A DNA stretch of 64,000 bases from NCBI GenBank assembly GCA_040398805.1, contig JBBATK010000002.1, positions 124,001 through 188,000 on the forward strand, read 5' to 3'. Shown here in pieces: positions 58,442-64,000 of the stretch. Each line of letters starts with the position of its first letter. Position 1 is the stretch's first letter. Source of the DNA: JBBATK01 sp040398805 (GTDB taxonomy: Bacteria; Bacteroidota; Ignavibacteria; Kapaibacteriales; NICIL-2). The notes below the pieces were generated by a model. It searched no databases, had not been told where the DNA came from, and worked only from the letters and a program-made list of their open reading frames with translations. A program made the position numbers and the translations under genes.

Positions 58442-59286
58442 GTGGCAACCCCGCACCCACCATCCATGTCGTCTTCCGCGCCTGCGACAAGGTGAACGCG
58501 GTGAACAACAACCCGCGACCGTTCATGCTGGACAAGACCTCGCTCGTAGCGATCAGCTTCCAGAGTCTTCTGGATTCCCTGCGTGATGTTCCGCATACCG
58601 TCCATGTGCTTGGAGACAAGCTCAGTCCTGCCTTGCGGGCGTTCTTCCTGAAGCGCGGAGTGCAGCTCACCGAGGGCGACTTCGGCAATGATGAATCCAT
58701 ACGTCAGGCCTTGCTTTTGGGAGCGGGAGTCGACGACGACGACTGGGTGTATTTCTGCGAAGACGATTATGTGCACGTGCCCCATGCCATGCAGACCATC
58801 CATCGCTTCATCGCAACCCCGGAGTCGTGGATGGAACACACGAAGCGACTCTACACATGGAGTTCCTTCATCGATCTTCGCAAGCGCGACCTTGTGGTCC
58901 ATCCTACCGATTACCCGGACCGGTATCGAGGCAAATACCGTCGGTTCTCGTTCATCTTCCACAGCCAGGATTGTCACTGGCGACAGATCACGGACACGAC
59001 CTTCACCTTCCTGCTCAAGGCTTCGGTGCTACACAAACGTCTGCCCTTCTTGCTTCGGTGCGCCAAAGGTGCCAACGACCGCATGCTGAGCAGAGGCCTG
59101 TACGGCCGGTTGACGTTCTTCGGAAAGGCGCTCGGGGTATCGCCCATGCCGGGCCTTGCCACGCACATGCATCGCGATACGATGTCGCCGCTCACGGATT
59201 GGCAGACCATCGTCACATCCGTGCGCGCACGCTTGCAGGAAGAAGGCGTCCTCCCTGAGCAACTCGGTCTTTCGGTAGACGGATGA
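58438..59286 (+). CDS. glycosyltransferase-like protein (GT-A, D-x-D type)
   Basis: A 282-residue protein with an alpha/beta nucleotide-sugar fold. IHVVFRACDKVNAVNN opens it, ISFQSLLDSLRDVPHTVHVLGDK matches the first beta-alpha unit of GT-A enzymes, and YFCEDDYVHVP (CEDDY at 107-111) is the D-x-D metal site. The next segment (SFIDLRKRDLVVHPTDYPDRYRG) resembles family GT14/GT32-type proteins. No acceptor can be named. The ATG at 58438 is set by the four-base overlap with the preceding gene. The pair follows the secreted amylase and may be cotranscribed with it. Confidence 0.65.
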   Translation: MSGNPAPTIHVVFRACDKVNAVNNNPRPFMLDKTSLVAISFQSLLDSLRDVPHTVHVLGDKLSPALRAFFLKRGVQLTEGDFGNDESIRQALLLGAGVDDDDWVYFCEDDYVHVPHAMQTIHRFIATPESWMEHTKRLYTWSSFIDLRKRDLVVHPTDYPDRYRGKYRRFSFIFHSQDCHWRQITDTTFTFLLKASVLHKRLPFLLRCAKGANDRMLSRGLYGRLTFFGKALGVSPMPGLATHMHRDTMSPLTDWQTIVTSVRARLQEEGVLPEQLGLSVDG

Positions 59287-59293
59287 TGGCGGA

Positions 59294-59887
59294 CTACACG
59301 TTGTAGCTGGTATCCAGGGGATTGGAGGGATACTGCTTGAGGTACTCGTCCTTCTCGCGTTTCCAGCGATCGCGCTCCGGGAAATCCGGGATGGGGGCGG
59401 CACCGGGGATACCCATGAGTGGGTAGTCCTTGCGCAAAGGATACAATGCTTCGCCCGAGACGGGGTCCACGTAATCCTCAGGCATATAGAAACGGCGAAG
59501 GTCGGGGTGACCATCGAAAGTGATACCGTACATGTCGTAGGTTTCCCGCTCGTACCAGTTGGCGCTTTCCCACAGGGAAACGACCGAAGGGACGTGCATG
59601 GCGGCCTCGCTCACACCGGTCTTGATACGGATGCGATCCTTGAGCGTGATGGAATACAGGAAGTACACCACTTCGTAGCGCGGGGTGCGCTTGTCCAGCC
59701 AATCGATGGCGGTGACATCGAGCAGTTGCTCGAACTTCGTTCGCGGATGGTCGCGCAATTCACGCAACACGTCGATCAGGTCGGACGTATTCACGGTGAT
59801 GGTGTGCTGACCGTGATGAGTGGTGACATGCGCTTCCCCTATGACGGGGCGGACGACATCAAGGATTGTATCGAGAGAGATGGCCAT
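59294..59887 (-). CDS. nuoC: NADH-quinone oxidoreductase subunit C
   Basis: Peripheral-arm 30-kDa subunit of respiratory complex I. 197 residues, with the signature ERETYDMYGITFDGHPDLRRFYMPEDY (about 113-139), which identifies NuoC. The C-terminal extension (EALYPLRKDYPLMGIPGAAPIPDFPERDRWKREKDEYLKQYPS) is typical of Bacteroidota/Chlorobiota. It is a single gene here, whereas nuoC normally lies inside nuoABCD. No other nuo gene is within the window. TAATTTCG (minus, 59919-59926) is one base off the -7 consensus, 32 bases upstream. Confidence 0.92.
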   Translation of the reverse strand: MAISLDTILDVVRPVIGEAHVTTHHGQHTITVNTSDLIDVLRELRDHPRTKFEQLLDVTAIDWLDKRTPRYEVVYFLYSITLKDRIRIKTGVSEAAMHVPSVVSLWESANWYERETYDMYGITFDGHPDLRRFYMPEDYVDPVSGEALYPLRKDYPLMGIPGAAPIPDFPERDRWKREKDEYLKQYPSNPLDTSYNV

Positions 59888-59998
59888 GACAGATTGTAAA
59901 CGTGGTCCGTGAGTGCGACGAAATTACGCAACCCGAGGAAACGTCCGTCCGTGGTTTTTTCGACGAGGGAAATCCTCAATCCGCGTACCCACGGTCGT

Positions 59999-61084
59999 CT
60001 AGGCGGTCTTGCGGCGCAGTTTATAGACGAAGGCAAGGACCTGTGCCACGGCTTTGAAGAGGTTCTCCGGAATTTCCTGGTCGATGTCGCAGGATGCGTA
60101 CAAGGATCGGGCAAGGGGCGGATTTTCGACAATGGGGACATTCGCCTCGGTGGCGATTTCCCGGATCTTGAGAGCGAGGAAGTCCAATCCTTTCGCCACC
60201 ACTTTGGGCGCCTGCATGCTTCCCTGCTTGTACGAGATGGCAATGGCGTAGTGGGTAGGATTGGTGATGATGACATCCGCCGATTTGACATTCTTGAGCA
60301 TGAGTTTGCGTAGCCGCTGACGTGCCAAGGCGCGTATGCGTTGCTTGATGACCGCATCACCTTCCATCTGCTTGGTTTCTTCCTTCACTTCCTGCTTGCT
60401 CATCTTCATCTCTTCCTTGAAACGTCGGCGTTGGAAGATGACGTCGGCGACGCCGACGAGGGCGTAGACCACGCCCACCTTCATGACCAGTTCGAAACCG
60501 GTGGATGCCATGAACGCCGTCATGGAGGTGAAGGGGAGTTGCAGGAGACTCAGGACGGTGTCCATCTTCGAGGCAAGGACCTGGTAGACGACCGTGCCGA
60601 ATACGAGAAGCTTCAGGATGCCTTTGAGGAGTTCGAAGTATGCCGACTTCGAAAAGAAGATCCGCTGGATACCGCCGAACGGATTGAGAATGGCTTTGAT
60701 GTTCAGACCTTTGGTGAACTTCTCCGTGGCGAAGTGGAATCCCACCTGCGCGATCTCCGTACTCACACCGATGATCATGATGACGACGGTGACGGGCAGG
60801 AGGATGGATGCGATGAAGACGATGAGCGAGGTGTAGTAGCCGGGGACGGAGACGTCCGAGATGGAAATGAACGGGGCTTCGCGCAGAAGATAAATGGTAA
60901 GGTTCCCCACCTTCTCCGCGATACCGGAGCCGAAGGCGAACACGACCCAGCCACCGAAGAGCAACAGGGACGCATTGACGGCGTCCATGCTCTTGGCTAC
61001 CTGACCTCTGTTCCTTGCATCGGATAGTCGTTTACCGGAGGCATCTTCGGTTTTCTGTTGACCATCCGGTGTTTCTTTTGCCAT
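59999..61084 (-). CDS. flhB: flagellar export apparatus protein FlhB
   Basis: Inner-membrane gate and substrate-specificity switch of the flagellar type III export apparatus. 361 residues: four transmembrane helices between about 35 and 215 (LLLFGGWVVFAFGSGIA and so on) and a cytoplasmic domain with the autocleavage motif NPTH (275-278; IITNPTHYAIAI). The opening KETPDGQQKTEDASGKRLSDARNRGQVAKS matches FlhB. The remaining export genes are not visible, so it is displaced from the usual fli/flh cluster; a non-flagellar SctU is less likely because of the flagellar-type N-terminus. TATCCTTG (minus, 61124-61131) is one base off the -7 consensus. Confidence 0.93.
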   Translation of the reverse strand: MAKETPDGQQKTEDASGKRLSDARNRGQVAKSMDAVNASLLLFGGWVVFAFGSGIAEKVGNLTIYLLREAPFISISDVSVPGYYTSLIVFIASILLPVTVVIMIIGVSTEIAQVGFHFATEKFTKGLNIKAILNPFGGIQRIFFSKSAYFELLKGILKLLVFGTVVYQVLASKMDTVLSLLQLPFTSMTAFMASTGFELVMKVGVVYALVGVADVIFQRRRFKEEMKMSKQEVKEETKQMEGDAVIKQRIRALARQRLRKLMLKNVKSADVIITNPTHYAIAISYKQGSMQAPKVVAKGLDFLALKIREIATEANVPIVENPPLARSLYASCDIDQEIPENLFKAVAQVLAFVYKLRRKTA

Positions 61085-61267
61085 ACACTACCGGCGCGAA
61101 AGGGTGTTTCTCCTTTGCCACAGCAAGGATAGTGCCAAGAAGCCGATGACGGTCGGTCATCGGATAACTCACCCCTCTTTCGACATCTGTTCGCCTCTCT
61201 TTTCCCGCCAACATCGCCCTACTCCAGATACACAAGAGAGCAAGCTCCATGTTCACGACAATATGCA

Positions 61268-64000
61268 TCAGCGTGCGATGACGAACGGCTGAGACGTGAT
61301 ATCACCCATGGTGCGCAACCGAACGAAATATTGTCCGGCAGGCAGCCCTGTGACCGAGACATCCACCTCGTACACTCCCGGAGATTGTGATCCGGAAAGC
61401 GGCCGCAGCACCTCTCGACCATCGGCGGTGAATACGGTCATCTCTGTTTCGGAACGAAATGAGATTCCATATCGAATCGTCATGACGGTTCCTTGTACGG
61501 GATTCGGTCGTATCTCGTAGAGTCCTGCACGGGTGGAGCTCCACTCGATTTGACGGAGATCCAGCACACACGACGAAAAATTCAGCATGGATGCTACTGA
61601 CTGCGCCTCCACGCATGGGAGGCGTAACGAGATGAATTCCACTTCCGCACGTGCCATGGTTTGCGCTGACTTCGGCACCAAGGTCCGGAATTGCGGGCGT
61701 AACCACTCGCCGTTGTTGGCAATGACAGAGCTTCCTCGCAGGATGAACACCGCATGTCCGCTTGAGCTGCGTCCTGTATCATAAGCGCATGTCCAATCGG
61801 CCGGAAGATCTGCTCCGCGAGAAAACGCCTCGTAGTGCAACGATGCAGGATCGACGTACACGTGAACCAGCACGCTGTCCTTTACTCCCGGGCTATTCCC
61901 ATTCATTCCGCTGACTGAACAATTCAACGTGATGAGGGTGTCGGGATGCACATCCATCATGCTTGGTAATTGAATGAACAGCCGCTCGGCAGTGCTTTGG
62001 AATTCCAAGCGCACTACACATGCACTGTCGCGGAAGAACAAGCGAAGATCGACCCACGAGTCACCCACACGCTGAGGGACCAGATGAAAGGCGAGTCGTA
62101 GCGTATCACCCGATGTCGGCATGGACCGAGGCATTCCCGCATTCGCGGATTGAAGTTCGCGAATGGGAATGATGGCTCCGTCGGTGTTCCGGGACTGCAC
62201 GCTATCCAGGATCATCTCCTTGTTCCCGTCGTTTCGGATGATGATGGTCGCAAGGGCGCTGTCGCACGCGTTGAATGCCGGTATGGGAGCGCTGTTCACA
62301 GTGACCTTGCGCACGCACGGCAACGCAGTGATGGTGACGGAGGTGTCCCGTCCGCACGAAGGCGCCGATGCAGACGAAACCCTCACACGGAACACCATTG
62401 TGGAAGAAATCAATGCTACCGGCTGCGCGCAATCCGTGCAGCTCAGTGCAGGATTGGCTTCCCATCGGACGACGTCGCCTCCACTCACGCTCAGCGCTAT
62501 GCGCTCGCCGGCACAAACTCCGGTGTCAGCACTGATACGCACTTGCGGCACAGCATCTACTGTCACCCGCACGCTATCGACACTTTCGCAGCCGGCAGCT
62601 GCGATACCTCGGACGATGAATGTCGAAGAGGCGCGGGGACGGGCGGTGGTGCGCACGCAGGTGTCGCAAGCGATGCCTGACGCTGCACCGCCCGAGGTGA
62701 TCCATGTGAAGCGGACAGTCGTATCACCTTGTACCTTCAACTCTACCTCCTCACCTTCGCAAATCCTTGATGATGACGATCGGACCGAAAAGCGCGGAGG
62801 TGCGACAGTTCGGATACGAACGTTGATGGCACTATCGCAACCGCCCGGTGTCGTGATGCGGGCGGTGTACCATGCGTCACTACTGCTTGGCTTGGCTACG
62901 ACGCTGTCGCACTCGAAACAACTCAAGTCGCTCGTGGTATTCCACACGACACGGGAACCCGGAAGGTCCGGACGCACGACGATGGTGACGGGGCGCGACG
63001 AGCATATGGTGGTATCGATAGGAGAGACAGTGAACGATGGCGCGGGAAGCACCGTCACCCGGACGCTGTCACGAACGATGCAAGAGCCACGTCCTGCGGA
63101 TACCACGTAGGTTCGGGTCGATGTGGGCGTAAGTATGGGATTGGGACAATTCGAGCATGACAAGTCGGTGGACGGAGTCCACTGTACATTGTCCGCATTG
63201 GTCACCGCACCGATGGAGGTGCGTTTTCCGGAACAGACGGTCATCGTCGCGGGTACCCGAAGGGTGGTAGGGGCAATGACCACGTTCATGGTGTCCCGGG
63301 ACACGCATCCCAGTGAATCGCCCGTTAGGACATATCGTGTGGTTTTCAAGGGCTTCAGTACGTAGGTGGTGCAGGTATCGCACATGGGCTTAAGGGCCGG
63401 CGTCCACTGCAACACTCCTCCGAATCGACGGACGGAGACGATGATGCTATCACCCGGACACATCTGCCTGTCCGACAACTGCCCCTCGATACCGGGAGCG
63501 AAGCGGAAGCGAACGGAGTCCACCGCCTCGCAATCCGCACTGTTGCCGTTGTGTCCCTTGACATAATACGTCAGGGTCTTGCCCGGCACGGGTGTCAACA
63601 GGACGGTGGGACAGGTAGGACAGTTCACGCCTGATGTCGGCGTCCATTCCACCCGCTGGTAGGTGCCGAACACGGTCACTCGCAAGGGAGTCGATCCGCA
63701 TATCACCGTGTCGGGGTCGATGTCCACCGTAGCTTTGGGGAGAACGGTCACCTTGACGGAGTCGAGCAACGTGCATCCCGCACTATCGACGGCAAGGAAC
63801 GTATAGGTGGTTGTCACTGTAGGCTTCACCGTGGTCGAAACGCATGTGGAACACGAGACGAGTGCGGACGGCGTCCACGCCACCGAGCGTACCTTACCCT
63901 CAACGGAAATGCGGGCGGAATCGTTCTTGAAACAGATGAACTGTTCGCCTGATGCACGCATGATTTTGGAACCTGTACCCACGAGGATGCGAACGCTGTC
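61268..64000 (-). CDS. secreted protein with seven Cys-rich Ig/PKD-like repeats and T9SS domain (5' partial)
   Basis: The frame is open to the right edge (it reads DSVRIL before the first Met codon in the window), so the N-terminus lies outside. The 904+ residues begin with seven tandem modules of 75-82 residues (62332-64000), each with W-T-P...L-S-C-x-x-C and a final C (cysteines at 17/44/47/70, 95/121/124/151, 175/201/204/226, 250/276/279/301, 327/355/358/382, 408/439/442/465, 490/515/518/543, counted from the Met codon at 63982). The pattern resembles PKD or Ig-like domains of Bacteroidota adhesins. About 560-820 is a further beta region. The C-terminus (EIRPNPVQGTVMTIRYGISF...TGLPAGQYFVRLRTMGDITSQPFVIAR) is a T9SS type A sorting domain. 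A cell-surface adhesin is the best guess. Confidence 0.8.
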   Translation of the reverse strand, partial: DSVRILVGTGSKIMRASGEQFICFKNDSARISVEGKVRSVAWTPSALVSCSTCVSTTVKPTVTTTYTFLAVDSAGCTLLDSVKVTVLPKATVDIDPDTVICGSTPLRVTVFGTYQRVEWTPTSGVNCPTCPTVLLTPVPGKTLTYYVKGHNGNSADCEAVDSVRFRFAPGIEGQLSDRQMCPGDSIIVSVRRFGGVLQWTPALKPMCDTCTTYVLKPLKTTRYVLTGDSLGCVSRDTMNVVIAPTTLRVPATMTVCSGKRTSIGAVTNADNVQWTPSTDLSCSNCPNPILTPTSTRTYVVSAGRGSCIVRDSVRVTVLPAPSFTVSPIDTTICSSRPVTIVVRPDLPGSRVVWNTTSDLSCFECDSVVAKPSSSDAWYTARITTPGGCDSAINVRIRTVAPPRFSVRSSSSRICEGEEVELKVQGDTTVRFTWITSGGAASGIACDTCVRTTARPRASSTFIVRGIAAAGCESVDSVRVTVDAVPQVRISADTGVCAGERIALSVSGGDVVRWEANPALSCTDCAQPVALISSTMVFRVRVSSASAPSCGRDTSVTITALPCVRKVTVNSAPIPAFNACDSALATIIIRNDGNKEMILDSVQSRNTDGAIIPIRELQSANAGMPRSMPTSGDTLRLAFHLVPQRVGDSWVDLRLFFRDSACVVRLEFQSTAERLFIQLPSMMDVHPDTLITLNCSVSGMNGNSPGVKDSVLVHVYVDPASLHYEAFSRGADLPADWTCAYDTGRSSSGHAVFILRGSSVIANNGEWLRPQFRTLVPKSAQTMARAEVEFISLRLPCVEAQSVASMLNFSSCVLDLRQIEWSSTRAGLYEIRPNPVQGTVMTIRYGISFRSETEMTVFTADGREVLRPLSGSQSPGVYEVDVSVTGLPAGQYFVRLRTMGDITSQPFVIAR

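Noticed and set aside
1..64000. CRISPR array, phage, insertion sequence or rRNA genes
   Set aside because: No repeat-spacer pattern, transposase, integrase or rRNA sequence was seen on either strand; the only tandem repeat is the coding 18-bp unit at 46433-46486.

Overview
The window reads as a chromosomal segment from an uncultured-type Bacteroidota/Chlorobiota-group bacterium, most likely Candidatus Kapabacteria or a close relative; this placement is inference. The supporting observations are: six genes or gene remnants ending in type IX secretion (T9SS) sorting domains; a PD40/OmpA periplasmic anchor protein; DUF2652, DUF3857-transglutaminase and DUF1844 proteins typical of these phyla; Bacteroidota-style -7 promoter boxes (TAnnTTTG) upstream of nine transcription units; little sign of Shine-Dalgarno sequences; and GC-rich coding DNA. 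Coding is dense (about 50 genes) and many genes overlap by the four bases ATGA, which implies translational coupling. No phage, insertion sequence, CRISPR array or rRNA was seen. There is one tRNA, tRNA-Leu(GAG).

Layout. 1-189: end of a TPR protein. 232-4961 (minus): coupled operon adenine deaminase > glycosyltransferase > recO > rlmI. 5170-8187 (plus): DUF1844 protein, nadK, Nudix CoA pyrophosphatase-like, rluD, converging on murG. 9479-11162: SPOR protein and a small secreted T9SS-type protein. 11211-14995 (minus): membrane-anchored alpha/beta hydrolase and a PD40 protein with two OmpA domains. 15400-17403: an IcmF-type acyl-CoA mutase domain on its own. 17444-18541: EamA permease and tRNA-Leu. 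18681-21668: two decayed copies of the start of a bicarbonate-transporter-like gene (SbtA/DUF897) flanking a secreted HEFFH metallopeptidase-like gene. 21679-30679 (minus): HD-YitT fusion, DUF2652 protein, a beta-helix T9SS protein split by one in-frame TGA, and a large TPR-DUF3857-transglutaminase protein. 30871-34158: icd and a divergent lysR with a perfect inverted repeat between them, then a lectin-like membrane protein. 34189-37302 (minus): rsmD, phosphohexomutase, thioesterase and a DinB-like protein. 37395-39643: kmo and nadC. 39627-47208 (minus): DUF2520 protein, cysS, rnr and a GAF/degenerate-GGDEF protein. 47332-53899 (mostly minus): GH18 chitinase-like T9SS protein, a 5'-truncated sulfatase remnant, and a coupled four-gene operon (DUF985 cupin, beta-barrel, GDPD lipoprotein, beta-barrel). 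54306-59286 (plus): beta-lactamase-family hydrolase, secreted alpha-amylase and a glycosyltransferase-like pair. 59294-61084 (minus): orphan nuoC and flhB. 61268-64000 (minus): a repetitive Cys-rich T9SS protein that runs off the window.

How the genes fit together. The cell appears to secrete polymer-degrading and adhesive proteins through T9SS (chitinase-like, beta-helix, metallopeptidase-like, Cys-repeat protein) and to import or modify oligosaccharides (periplasmic amylase). NAD metabolism is represented by nadK, kmo and nadC. No single cluster is a clear-cut new system. The best candidates for novelty are the stand-alone IcmF mutase domain, the HD-YitT fusion, the coupled DUF985/barrel/GDPD/barrel operon, the metallopeptidase-like gene lying between two transporter remnants, and the seven-module four-cysteine repeat protein.
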